Shown one piece after another: positions 47,231-55,753 of a stretch of DNA of 57,505 bases. Source of the DNA: Bacteroidota bacterium (lineage in GTDB: Bacteria; Bacteroidota; Bacteroidia; Cytophagales; Cyclobacteriaceae); contig JADFHN010000017.1 of NCBI GenBank assembly GCA_022567155.1, positions 1 to 57,505 of the forward strand, read 5' to 3'. The position numbers were made by a program, and so were the translations under genes. The notes below the pieces were generated by a model. The model was not told where the DNA came from, did not search any database, and was given only the letters and a program-made list of their open reading frames with translations. Each line of letters begins with the position of its first letter. Position 1 is the first letter of the stretch.

Positions 47231-47261
47231 TTGTCTGGAAGTGATTTTAGCATTATTTTTG
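47231..47261 (+). promoter_or_regulatory. ssrA promoter (TTG-N20-TATTTTTG)
   Basis: TTG (47231-47233) and TATTTTTG (47254-47261) are 20 nt apart. The mature 5' end of tmRNA lies about 30 nt beyond the -7 box, consistent with a short precursor trimmed by RNase P. Confidence 0.65.
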
Positions 47262-47291
47262 CACATAAAATACTGCACATCACATGATACC

Positions 47292-47656
47292 GGGGCCGAC
47301 TGGATTTGACAGTAGGTGATTGTCAGGTGTATGCATGCCGGGTGTTTGGAAGTATTACCCGTAAATAAAACTTTCAATTTAATAATTGGCGAAACTAACT
47401 ACGCCCTTGCTGCCTAATTAAGAATTAGTCAGCATGTGTCTCTTCTTCCCTTTGTTCTGCCGGGCAGAAAACCGAGGCATCAAAACGCAGGACTAGTCTT
47501 TGCGGGTTCGTGACGTTGAGGCGAATTTGATCGCGGATAAGGTTGGGAGCCGGTTTGTCGGCCACCATTCCCAACCCGAAAAAAAAGGCCAGACTAAGCA
47601 TGTAGAATATACCGGGCTTCCTTAGCTGGACGAGGGTTCGACTCCCTCCGGCTCCA
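47292..47656 (+). ncRNA. ssrA: Transfer-messenger RNA
   Basis: The 5' end GGGGCCGACTGGATTTGACA and the 3' end GGGTTCGACTCCCTCCGGCT form the tRNA-like domain. GGGGCCG pairs with CGGCTCC in the acceptor stem, and the T-loop GTTCGAC is present. The tag reading frame lies at 47388-47417. Several GC-rich helices between them fit pseudoknots. The 3' CCA is not encoded. With SmpB it rescues stalled ribosomes and tags the nascent protein. A strong terminator follows. Confidence 0.96.
47388..47417 (+). CDS. tmRNA proteolysis tag, GETNYALAA
   Basis: The frame GGC GAA ACT AAC TAC GCC CTT GCT GCC TAA encodes GETNYALAA. The C-terminal ALAA is the degron read by ClpXP-type proteases. The same tag is known from Bacteroides, which supports the phylum assignment. 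Confidence 0.93.
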   Translation, partial: GETNYALAA

Positions 47657-47659
47657 CTC

Positions 47660-47686
47660 AAAAAGCTTTCTTCAGAAAGCTTTTTT
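47660..47686 (+). terminator. Terminator of ssrA
   Basis: AAAAAGCTTTC pairs perfectly with GAAAGCTTTTT across loop TTCA and continues into T residues, starting 4 nt after the mature tmRNA end. Confidence 0.92.
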
Positions 47687-47730
47687 CGTTTGCCTACGGC
47701 CATGCCCACCTACAGGCTGGCCCCTCCCTA

Positions 47731-47751
47731 AAAATGTACACTGTACATTTT
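47731..47751. repeat. Inverted repeat AAAATGTAC-N3-GTACATTTT
   Basis: Nine-base perfect arms flank ACT. It could be an operator or the edge of an inserted element. Confidence 0.55.
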
Positions 47752-48159
47752 CTTAACGGTCGGTCCCCTTCCGGCTCCACCTTCCTTCCTGCCGGCAGGC
47801 ATGGCGCTCGCCATAGCTCCGAATGTAATGAGGAGCGACGACGAGCTTCGCAGTTAAGAAATATTAGGTTGCGAGCTACGGCGGAGAAACTCCACCTTCA
47901 ATTTTCGTCACTGGTTTCAGAGACACCCTACGACTGAAATGGCAACCAACCCGTTACTGGGAGATAGGCCAAATGATTCGAAAAATCATTCATTTTATTT
48001 ACAAAATTGCGCTGTTTAATCACGAAGTAGTTTCGGGTTTTTTTGAAAACTTCAACTAAAATAATAAGTAAGCATACGAAATATAATTTCACGCATTGAT
48101 ATAAATCATGTTGACAAGTAAATGAAAGTTGGTTATTATGGAATTGATTTTATAGCGAT

Positions 48160-49119
48160 ATGATTTATTTCATTTATTTACATTGCTTTCTATATTTATT
48201 TACTCCGGAGGAATCGTTTGTTTCTTATGAACAGCGTATTCCTGGTACAGCGTATTCCATTGCAATGGTGCCTGTTTCAGGGGGGAGTTTTTTAATGGGC
48301 AATGATGATCCCCTTCATCCGGAAGAAGGTCCGGTGCATGAGGTTACCGTAAGTGATTTCTGGATCGGAAAATATGAGATCACCTGGGACCAGTACGAAG
48401 CTTTTGTGTATGAAAAAGCAGGAGCGTCCACAGTAATAAGCGACGATATACGTAATAAATTCGGGATTGACGGGATATCGGGAGCAACCACCCCGTATGA
48501 AGATATGAGTTTCGGAATGGGGAAAGAAGCTTTTCCGGCAACCAATATGACGCAGTATGCTGCGCTTATGTTCTGCAAATGGTTGACGGCTAAAACGGGT
48601 ATATTTTACCGGTTACCTACCGAAGCTGAATGGGAGTATGCCTGCCGTGCAGGAAGCCGGACGGATTATTTTTTTGGAGATAAAGAATCCGGTCTGCCGG
48701 AATATGCAAGTTATAGAAAAAACAGTGGTGTTGAATATTCAGAACCGGGATTAAAAATGTCAAATCCTAATGGGTTGTATGATATACTCGGAAATGTAGC
48801 CGAATGGACTATGGATCAATATTCAACGGATTTTTATTCCGGATCTTCAGGGAATACCGACCCCTGGCTAAAGCCTGTTGAACTTTACCCAAGGGTATTG
48901 CGCGGAGGATCGTGGAGAGATAATGCTGAAAATTGCAAGTGTAGTTCGCGCAAACCTTCTGAACCCAGGTGGAAAAGACGTGACCCACAGTTTCCGAAAA
49001 GCAGGTGGTGGCATACGAATGCACCATTTGTAGGATTCAGGATAGTGCGGCCAAAAAATGTACCTGATGCTGAAGCATTGAGAATATTCTGGCTGGAGCC
49101 CATAGATGATTACAACTAA
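48160..49119 (+). CDS. FGE/SUMF1-fold (formylglycine-generating enzyme-like) protein
   Basis: The protein has 319 residues and a hydrophobic N-terminus (1-16) that may be an export signal. The SUMF1 fold is clear: MVPVSGGSFLMGNDDPLHPE, FWIGKYEITWDQYEAF, YRLPTEAEWEYACRAGSRT, NGLYDILGNVAEW, LRGGSWRDNAENCKCSSR and FVGFRIVRP. True FGE uses two cysteines to oxidise sulfatase cysteines. Here one CxC lies in that region, and no sulfatase is nearby, so the function is uncertain. Many Bacteroidota relatives are envelope or gliding-related. Confidence 0.85.
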   Translation: MIYFIYLHCFLYLFTPEESFVSYEQRIPGTAYSIAMVPVSGGSFLMGNDDPLHPEEGPVHEVTVSDFWIGKYEITWDQYEAFVYEKAGASTVISDDIRNKFGIDGISGATTPYEDMSFGMGKEAFPATNMTQYAALMFCKWLTAKTGIFYRLPTEAEWEYACRAGSRTDYFFGDKESGLPEYASYRKNSGVEYSEPGLKMSNPNGLYDILGNVAEWTMDQYSTDFYSGSSGNTDPWLKPVELYPRVLRGGSWRDNAENCKCSSRKPSEPRWKRRDPQFPKSRWWHTNAPFVGFRIVRPKNVPDAEALRIFWLEPIDDYN

Positions 49120-49246
49120 TCGATCTCCTGCATAGGACATTACTGTAACTAACGCTTCTTCAATAAGATAAGTCACATTCAATTTTTAAATAGTTAGGTA
49201 TAATAGACAAAAAGCAGGCTGTTTTTGAGACGATTGTTTCAAGTGG

Positions 49247-50290
49247 ATGAAAAGGAACCGTACTATTTTTTTAATCGTTGCTGCTGTCGTAGTAATAGCG
49301 CTTATTGGATATTTTGTTGTGGGCGACAATTTTTCACCAGGGGAAGCCTCTGGTTCAGCAATTGATGGTGTGAAGAAAGCTACAAAGTCTCAGAGTGACA
49401 GATCGGGCACAAAACTAAGCCTGGACGGGGAAGAAGTACAGCAATTACTGCAAAACGATGATTTCCAGGCAATGATGAGGAATGACAGTTTCAGGGAGTT
49501 GATGAAATCACCGGAATTTACTGCATTGGCTAAGAATCCTCAGTTTTTGGAGCTGGCCAGGAATCCTGCATTCAACGAGTTGGCAAAGAATGCTCAATTC
49601 ATGGAATTGGCTAAATCCCCGGCATTTAACGAGTTGGCAAAATTACCTCAGTTTGGTGAGTTGATGAAATCTCCTCAGTTTATGGAGTTAGCCAAATCAC
49701 CTGCCTTTGAGGAGTTGGCGAAAAGCCCTAGGTTTGATGAGCTTATGAAAAGCCCTCAATTTATGGAGGTAGCCAGGAATCCTGCTTTCACTGAACTTGC
49801 CAAAAATCCTGACATGATGGAACTGGCTAAGTCCAGCAGGTTTGAAGAATTGGCCAAATCCCCGGCGTTCGAGGAGTTGGCAAAGAATGCTACTTTCCGC
49901 GAACTAGCCAAGAATCCTGCATTCATTGAACTGGCGAAGAATCCTCATTTTTTGGAGCTTGCCAAATCTCCTCTGTTTTCTGAATTAGCGAGAAATCCTG
50001 CTTTCTCAGAATTGGCCAGGAATGCTCAGTTTCGTGAGTTAGCAATGTCACCTCAGTTTATTGAACTGGCCAAAAATCCAGTGTTTTCACAACTGGCAAA
50101 GAGTCCTCAATTCATGGAATTGGCAAAATCTCCTCAGTTTGGAGAGCTTATGAAATCTGCACAGTTTGCTGAGCTGGCCAAAAACCCGGCTTTTGGTGAG
50201 TTGATGAAGAATCAGACATTTACTGAATTGATGAAGTCAGCTCGGTTTGGTGAACTTGAAAAAATGGCCAGGGCCGATGTGGAAATGTAA
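49247..50290 (+). CDS. Membrane-anchored protein of 30 nonapeptide repeats, novel
   Basis: The protein has 347 residues. A basic start (MKRNR) and one membrane helix (7-25) predict N-in topology, with the rest in the periplasm. Residues 26-72 are a linker. Residues 73-342 are 30 consecutive nine-residue units with no insertion, consensus F-x-E-L-A-K-[SN]-P-x, and five residues remain at the end. The first unit (FQAMMRNDS) and the last (FGELEKMAR) are more diverged. Glu3 and Lys6 balance charge, and Phe1, Leu4 and Ala5 give one hydrophobic face. I know no family with this repeat. A terminator follows. Confidence 0.85.
   Translation: MKRNRTIFLIVAAVVVIALIGYFVVGDNFSPGEASGSAIDGVKKATKSQSDRSGTKLSLDGEEVQQLLQNDDFQAMMRNDSFRELMKSPEFTALAKNPQFLELARNPAFNELAKNAQFMELAKSPAFNELAKLPQFGELMKSPQFMELAKSPAFEELAKSPRFDELMKSPQFMEVARNPAFTELAKNPDMMELAKSSRFEELAKSPAFEELAKNATFRELAKNPAFIELAKNPHFLELAKSPLFSELARNPAFSELARNAQFRELAMSPQFIELAKNPVFSQLAKSPQFMELAKSPQFGELMKSAQFAELAKNPAFGELMKNQTFTELMKSARFGELEKMARADVEM
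49463..50272 (+). repeat. 30 tandem 27-bp coding repeats
   Basis: Thirty 27-bp units encode the nonapeptides. Codons vary between units far more than the residues do, so the array is old and kept by selection on protein sequence, not a recent DNA expansion. Confidence 0.9.
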
Positions 50291-50310
50291 TTTCGTAGAA
50301 AGAAATTTTT

Positions 50311-50342
50311 AGGGGAGATAACAGTTGTTGTCTCCCTTTTAG
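50311..50342 (+). terminator. Terminator after the nonapeptide-repeat gene
   Basis: GGGAGATAAC pairs with GTTGTCTCCC (one G-U pair) across loop AGTT, followed by TTTTA. Confidence 0.75.
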
Positions 50343-50446
50343 TTTGGTCCGGTAATTTATTCTTAGAAGCATGAAGCGATCTTTGGAGCTACCAAGGCAA
50401 AATATTTCTGAATCGAATCAATACCTAACCTGTTACCACCTTACAA

Positions 50447-53400
50447 TTGTTAAACCATCGCAATATTATTCAGCAGTTTAAACATAGATTCACATTACTG
50501 TTATTCTTGACAAGCAACACCATTTTCGGGCAGTTGAACATGATTGAAACCAAGGACCTGGGATTGGTTACCTATGATTTCGGTCATAAATATATTCTCC
50601 CTCATGCCGTTCGTTGTTTTCATAATGCCCTGGACTTCCATCGAAAACTTTTTGATTATACCCCATCAGAGAAAATAACAGTCCTGATTCAGGACTTCGG
50701 GGATTATGGTAATGGTGGTGCTACTGCCATTCCCAAAAATGCCATAAGTATGGGTTTGGCGCCTTTCAGCTATTCTTTTGAGACCAGTCCTGCAGGGGAA
50801 AGGGTCTTCAGTCTGATGAATCATGAGCTGGTCCATGTCGTAGCTCTCGATAATTCATCAAAGACTGATGTTCTTTATCACAAATTGTTTTTCGGAAAAG
50901 TAAAGCCTTCGAATCAAGATCCCATTTCCATGATCTACAGTGCGATGACCAGCCCCCGTCGTTATTCTCCAAGATGGTATCACGAAGGAATTGCCTCCTA
51001 TTTAGAGACCTGGATGAGCGGAGGAGTGGGTTTGGCACTCGGCAGTTACGACGAAATGGTTTTCCGGACCCGTGTACTCGAAGATGCTCACATTTACAGT
51101 GCACTTGGATTGGAGTCAGAGGGGACGACAACGGATTTTCAGGGAAAATCAAATTCCTATCTGTACGGAACCCGTTTTATGGGATACCTGGCTTATCAAT
51201 ACGGCCCTGACAAGATTATTGAATGGGTAAAACGAAAGGATGGGAGCAAAAGGTTCTATTCCGGTCAGTTCAAACATATTTTTAGCAAATCCCTGCAGGA
51301 GGGCTGGGATGAATGGATCGCATTCGAAAGAGAATTTCAAAAAAAGAATATTGTTGGCTTTGAAGTACATCCCATCACAAAAACCACGCCTGTTACAGAT
51401 AAAGTTCTCGGGTCCGTTTCACAAGCCCACTATGACAAGAAAAGAAACAAAATATATGTAGCGATCAACTATCCTGGCCAGATTCCGCATCTGGCGACCA
51501 TTCATCTGGAAGATGGGCGAATTGAAAAATTAACGGACATCAAAGGGGCTGCACTTTTTTATGTTTCTTCAGTTACATTTGATGAGGAGGATGACGTCAT
51601 ATATTTTACAACAGACAATGATCGGTGGCGTGACCTTAACAGTTATGATATTAAGACTGGTAAAACCAGACTACTTCAAAAGGATGTAAGGACAGGGGAC
51701 CTTACCTTCAACAAGGTTGACAAATCCATTTGGGGGATAAAGCACTTGAATGGTTTCTCTACCATTGTAAGAATTCCTTTGAATGATCCTGGCAAAGAGG
51801 AAACCGGCCCCTACAGCACCTGGGAGCAAATGAGTACGCTGCCTTACGGGCATGATATTTTTGATATCGATGTTTCTCCGGATGGTAAGAACCTCAGCGC
51901 AGCAGTTTCAGATATAAGCGGGAACCAGTCATTGCTCATCTATGATGTTTATAAATTGGTAAATGGCGAGGTTTCAATTGATACGGTTGCAGATTTCGCA
52001 CCTTCTTCTCCACAAAGCTTCAGGTATTCCGATGATGGCAAATATATCTATGGGTCGTCGTATTATTCAGGTGTGAGCAATATTTTCAGGGTTACTACCG
52101 AAGATTATAATATCGAGGCCATGAGTAATACCCTGACAGGATTTTTCAGACCTGTGCCAATCGATGATGAGAGGCTGCTTGTATTCAATTTTACAAGTGA
52201 TGGTTTTCAGCCTGTGTTCATTGACAATAAGAAGGTCGAAAATGTTGAAACTATAGAATTTCTTGGAAACCTGGCTATTGATAAGCATCCGGAACTCCAC
52301 GATTGGGAATTGCAAATTCCAACTCCTGAACAAATCGATGTCGAAGAACTTATAACATACGAGGGTGCATATGTGCCCGGAAATCTTATCAAGGTGAATT
52401 ATGCATACCCGATCATCACCGGGTATAAGGACTATATTGGAATTGGCTACAGGATCAATTTTAGTGACCCTCTCACCTTCCGGGAAATTGACATAGCCTT
52501 TTCCTATACACCCAAGACTTGGGAAAATGGAATTACAAGTGATACCTCGACGGTGGCTCTTGAGGATGACGAGCTGCTGCATTTGTCCCTGGATGCAAAA
52601 TTTGGGAGATATTCATGGAGTGCCTCTTTTAATGGTACTGATTTTTATGATTTGTTTGGCCCCACACAAACTTCAAGAAAGGGAATATTCCTGAGGTTTG
52701 ATTTCAATAACTCAATTATTTGGGATCCACCAAAAAAACTGGACCTGAATCTGGGTTTAGGTGGATTCTATGGCTTGGAAGGGTCTCCCTTCTTCCAGAA
52801 TCTCGAAGAGAAGGGTTTTGAAAATGATTTCTATCTTACCCTTAATGGCACCTTATCGTATAGTTACCAAAAAGCATCTCTTGGGGCTGTTGACTACGAG
52901 AAGGGATTCAAGACATCCTTGAGGGCAGCTTCTGCTTTCTCCGGAGGCAAACTATTCCCTTTGATGATTGGCACTTTTGATTACGGAATTCAATTGCCAG
53001 GAAAACATTTCTCAGTTTGGTTCAGGACAGCAGCTGGTAATGCCTTCAGCTCCGATGTCAACCCATTTACCAGGTTTGGCTTTGCTTCATTCGGCAATAA
53101 TTATATTGATCACCAATCCTTCAGAAGATATAGAAGTATTTACTCATTTCCCGGATTGCAATATGATGCGGCAACAACTATCATTTCAAAAGAGTTTTTC
53201 AAGGGAATGGTGGAGATGGTGATCCCACCGATCAGGTTCAGAAAATTGGGAACTTTGAATTTGTTTGCAAACTGGACGCAGGCTACTATATTTTCTTCCC
53301 TGCTGCTTTACAGTGATAATACCAGTTCAATTTATGAATTTGCCAATATCGGCACCCAGTTGGACACCAGGATAGTTCTCTTTTCACTATTGTCCTCAAC

Positions 53401-53488
53401 GTTTTCAGTAGGCTATGCAAAGGCATTCGATTTAAGTGATAATAAAAAGCAGTATGATGAATGGATGATTTCCCTTAAGCTGCTGTAA
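50447..53488 (+). CDS. Zinc peptidase (MA-like) + beta-propeller + outer-membrane barrel protein
   Basis: The protein has 1013 residues from a TTG start that gives a signal peptide ending IFG-Q (29). Residues about 30-290 form a gluzincin domain with HELVH (126-130) and WYHEGIASYLE (Glu180 as the likely third ligand). Residues about 310-620 have TolB/WD40-like blades (VSPDGKNLSAAVSDISG, FRYSDDGKYIYGSSYYSG). From about 640 the chain is beta-rich with many aromatic residues and ends ISLKLL, as in a C-terminal outer-membrane barrel. The peptidase and propeller would then lie in the periplasm or at the surface. It is 22 nt upstream of the PrsW gene. Confidence 0.82.
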   Translation: MLNHRNIIQQFKHRFTLLLFLTSNTIFGQLNMIETKDLGLVTYDFGHKYILPHAVRCFHNALDFHRKLFDYTPSEKITVLIQDFGDYGNGGATAIPKNAISMGLAPFSYSFETSPAGERVFSLMNHELVHVVALDNSSKTDVLYHKLFFGKVKPSNQDPISMIYSAMTSPRRYSPRWYHEGIASYLETWMSGGVGLALGSYDEMVFRTRVLEDAHIYSALGLESEGTTTDFQGKSNSYLYGTRFMGYLAYQYGPDKIIEWVKRKDGSKRFYSGQFKHIFSKSLQEGWDEWIAFEREFQKKNIVGFEVHPITKTTPVTDKVLGSVSQAHYDKKRNKIYVAINYPGQIPHLATIHLEDGRIEKLTDIKGAALFYVSSVTFDEEDDVIYFTTDNDRWRDLNSYDIKTGKTRLLQKDVRTGDLTFNKVDKSIWGIKHLNGFSTIVRIPLNDPGKEETGPYSTWEQMSTLPYGHDIFDIDVSPDGKNLSAAVSDISGNQSLLIYDVYKLVNGEVSIDTVADFAPSSPQSFRYSDDGKYIYGSSYYSGVSNIFRVTTEDYNIEAMSNTLTGFFRPVPIDDERLLVFNFTSDGFQPVFIDNKKVENVETIEFLGNLAIDKHPELHDWELQIPTPEQIDVEELITYEGAYVPGNLIKVNYAYPIITGYKDYIGIGYRINFSDPLTFREIDIAFSYTPKTWENGITSDTSTVALEDDELLHLSLDAKFGRYSWSASFNGTDFYDLFGPTQTSRKGIFLRFDFNNSIIWDPPKKLDLNLGLGGFYGLEGSPFFQNLEEKGFENDFYLTLNGTLSYSYQKASLGAVDYEKGFKTSLRAASAFSGGKLFPLMIGTFDYGIQLPGKHFSVWFRTAAGNAFSSDVNPFTRFGFASFGNNYIDHQSFRRYRSIYSFPGLQYDAATTIISKEFFKGMVEMVIPPIRFRKLGTLNLFANWTQATIFSSLLLYSDNTSSIYEFANIGTQLDTRIVLFSLLSSTFSVGYAKAFDLSDNKKQYDEWMISLKLL

Positions 53489-53510
53489 TAAAAAGGGATT
53501 TGAGTAATTT

Positions 53511-54284
53511 GTGGATTCAACTGTAAGCTCTATTTTTAGCTATTTATTTCGTATGAATGCTTTTTTCCTGTTAGCGATGGCCATTGCCCCTGGTATAGCT
53601 ATTGCCATTTATATATACTTTAGGGACAAACATGAGCCTGAACCTTTGGGGCTTCTGATGATCAGTTTTGTTTATGGCATCTTGAGTCTTTTCCTCGCGA
53701 TCGGGATTTCCATGGTTATAAATGAGTTTATAACCATCCATGAGGACAGCATTGAAGAGCAGGCTATACACGCTTTTGTCATTGTGGCTTTTGTCGAGGA
53801 GTTATGTAAATTCATTTTTGTCCGAGGCATTCTTTACAGAAATAAAAACTTCAATGAACCTTTCGATGGGATCGTTTATGCGGTGATGGTAGGAATGGGG
53901 TTTGCCACTGTTGAAAATATATTTTATGTGATGAGAGGAGGAGAAGCGACTGCAATTTTGAGGATGTTTACGGCCGTACCTGCACACGCTTTGTTTGCAG
54001 TTTTAATGGGATATTATCTTGGGAAAGCCAAATTCACATACCGTAAGGAAGTTCAGTACAGTATTATAGCTCTTTTAGTGGCTACGCTCTTCCATGGTGT
54101 ATATGATTATTTCCTTTTCATATCATTTGTTCCAGGTATGTGGATCCTGGCATTCATTTCTCTCATTGTAGCTTTTGTATTATCGAAAAAAGCAATACAA
54201 CTGCACCAGGATGCTTCACCATTTATTGTAACCGAAGCTGAGCCATCGGATGAAGCATTGGAGCAGGAGAAAACTGATGATTAA
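53511..54284 (+). CDS. PrsW-family intramembrane metalloprotease/glutamic protease
   Basis: The protein has 257 residues from GTG 53511, or 243 from ATG 53553. About eight membrane segments are predicted. The family motifs are complete: YFRDKHEPEP, FVEELCKF (EExxK), EPFDGIVYAVMVGMGFATVEN, VPAHALFAVLMGYYLG and FHGVYDYFLF. PrsW cleaves membrane-bound anti-sigma factors in Bacillus, and the wider family is thought to cut membrane proteins. It is probably co-transcribed with the preceding zinc-peptidase gene. Its natural substrate is unknown; the nearby nonapeptide-repeat protein is a candidate by position only. Confidence 0.9.
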   Translation: MDSTVSSIFSYLFRMNAFFLLAMAIAPGIAIAIYIYFRDKHEPEPLGLLMISFVYGILSLFLAIGISMVINEFITIHEDSIEEQAIHAFVIVAFVEELCKFIFVRGILYRNKNFNEPFDGIVYAVMVGMGFATVENIFYVMRGGEATAILRMFTAVPAHALFAVLMGYYLGKAKFTYRKEVQYSIIALLVATLFHGVYDYFLFISFVPGMWILAFISLIVAFVLSKKAIQLHQDASPFIVTEAEPSDEALEQEKTDD

Positions 54285-54411
54285 GCTACTGGGAACCGGC
54301 TTAGCGTAATCTTGATATCACGTTTAACAAAATTTAGTAATTACCCATTCTCAGATAGTGATTTGGACAAAATTAATGACTAAATTGAGTACGAAAAAAC
54401 CTTTATAAATC

Positions 54412-55743
54412 ATGGATAAAGACAATATAAATGGAATCTCTCGCAGGGATTTTGTAAGAGGCACTTCAATGGTTGCGGGAGCGCTTGTACTAGGCACTTT
54501 ACCGGTATCAGCATCAGCATTTGTAGCTGGAAATGAAACTCTGAAACTGGCTGTGGTGGGTTGTGGGGGCAGGGGCACTGGTGCGGCCAACGAGGCACTT
54601 ACTGCCGATCCGGACGTGCAGCTTGTGGCTATGGCTGATGCATTCAGGGACCAGGTTGACAAAAGCCTTGGATACCTTTCTGAAAAATATGGGAAAGACC
54701 GCCTGAAAGTAACAGAGGAAACAAAATTTGATGGCTTTGATGCCTACAAAAAGGCCATTGACATGGCTGATGTGGTAATTCTTGCCACTACTCCTGGTTT
54801 CAGACCGCAACATTTTAAGTATGCTATTGAGCAAGGAAAGCATATTTTTATGGAAAAACCCCTTGCAACAGACGCTACAGGGATCAGAAGCGTATTGGAA
54901 ACGGCAAAACTTGCAAAAGAAAAAAAACTGAATGTAGTGGTTGGCCTGCAGCGACGCTATCAGAAAAGTTATCTTGAAATATATAAACGGATTCAGAATG
55001 ATGCAATCGGGCAAATTGTCAGCGGGCAGGTATATTGGGATTCCAGTGGTGTATGGGTAAGAGAACGTAAACCTGACCAGAACGAGATGCAATACCAGAT
55101 GCGCAACTGGTATTATTTTACGTGGCTATGCGGGGATCATATTGTGGAGCAACATATTCATAACATGGACGTTGCCAACTGGTTTATTGACGGGTTTCCT
55201 GCCACGGCACAAGGTATGGGTGGCCGCGAAGTGCGGAAAGGCAAAGACCATGGCCAGATTTTCGATCATCATTTTGTAGAGTTTACTTATCCGGGCGGAG
55301 CAGTAATATCGAGTCAGTGCAGGCACCAGCAGGATTGCTTGAACAGGGTTTCCGAATCATTTCAGGGTACAAAAGGTACGATATATACCAACAGTAACAA
55401 CAAGGGCATTTTGAAAGGGTATGATGGCAATATTTTGTATGATCACGATGGGTCTGAAGACCCCAACCCTTACCAGGTAGAGCACGATGACCTGTTTACA
55501 GCCATCCGAAAGGGCAGTGTCATAAACAATGCGGAGTATGGCGCCAAAAGCACCCTGACAGCCATCATGGGAAGGATGGCTACCTATTCGGGCAAGCTGA
55601 TTACCTGGGAAGAAGCACTCAATTCTCCTTTAAGGTACATGCCTGATGAAGCTGATCTCGGATGGGATAAAAATCCTCCGGTAATGCCTGACGATAATGG
55701 CAATTACCCGGTGCCGGTTCCCGGACAATTTATGGCTGTATAA
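54412..55743 (+). CDS. Gfo/Idh/MocA-family oxidoreductase, Tat-exported
   Basis: The protein has 443 residues. The Tat motif SRRDFVRG is at 10-17. The Rossmann motif is VVGCGGRGTGAA, and MEKPLATDATG is the EKP-type motif. It is a different subgroup from the 547-1941 protein, with an extended C-terminus ending in a proline- and valine-rich tail. It is followed by a Tat isomerase-like gene with a 10-nt gap, so the two probably act on the same periplasmic sugar or polyol. Confidence 0.9.
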   Translation: MDKDNINGISRRDFVRGTSMVAGALVLGTLPVSASAFVAGNETLKLAVVGCGGRGTGAANEALTADPDVQLVAMADAFRDQVDKSLGYLSEKYGKDRLKVTEETKFDGFDAYKKAIDMADVVILATTPGFRPQHFKYAIEQGKHIFMEKPLATDATGIRSVLETAKLAKEKKLNVVVGLQRRYQKSYLEIYKRIQNDAIGQIVSGQVYWDSSGVWVRERKPDQNEMQYQMRNWYYFTWLCGDHIVEQHIHNMDVANWFIDGFPATAQGMGGREVRKGKDHGQIFDHHFVEFTYPGGAVISSQCRHQQDCLNRVSESFQGTKGTIYTNSNNKGILKGYDGNILYDHDGSEDPNPYQVEHDDLFTAIRKGSVINNAEYGAKSTLTAIMGRMATYSGKLITWEEALNSPLRYMPDEADLGWDKNPPVMPDDNGNYPVPVPGQFMAV

Positions 55744-55753
55744 TTTGTTAAAA

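Larger units (their letters stand above)
47657..48159. other. GC-rich segment downstream of ssrA with partial repeat of the tmRNA 3' end
   Basis: After the terminator, 47690-47940 is clearly richer in G+C than its neighbours. It contains AAAATGTAC-ACT-GTACATTTT (47731-47751), a copy of the tmRNA 3' end TCCGGCTCCAC (47770-47780, matching 47647-47657) and the palindrome CCTGCCGGCAGG (47788-47799). A 67-codon frame from 47734 is not convincing as a gene. From 47941 to 48159 the DNA is AT-rich with nothing recognised. Confidence 0.55.

Noticed and set aside
47425-47709. 94-codon frame antisense to ssrA
   Set aside because: The DNA is fully explained by tmRNA structure and its terminator.
47734-47937. 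67-codon frame downstream of ssrA
   Set aside because: Arg/Ser-rich sequence without a domain, lying over palindromes and the repeated tmRNA end; possibly a degenerate element but not a supportable gene.
49463-50272. Idea that the 27-bp repeat array is a CRISPR or DNA satellite
   Set aside because: There are no spacers, units differ at the DNA level, and the reading frame and residue pattern are kept throughout.
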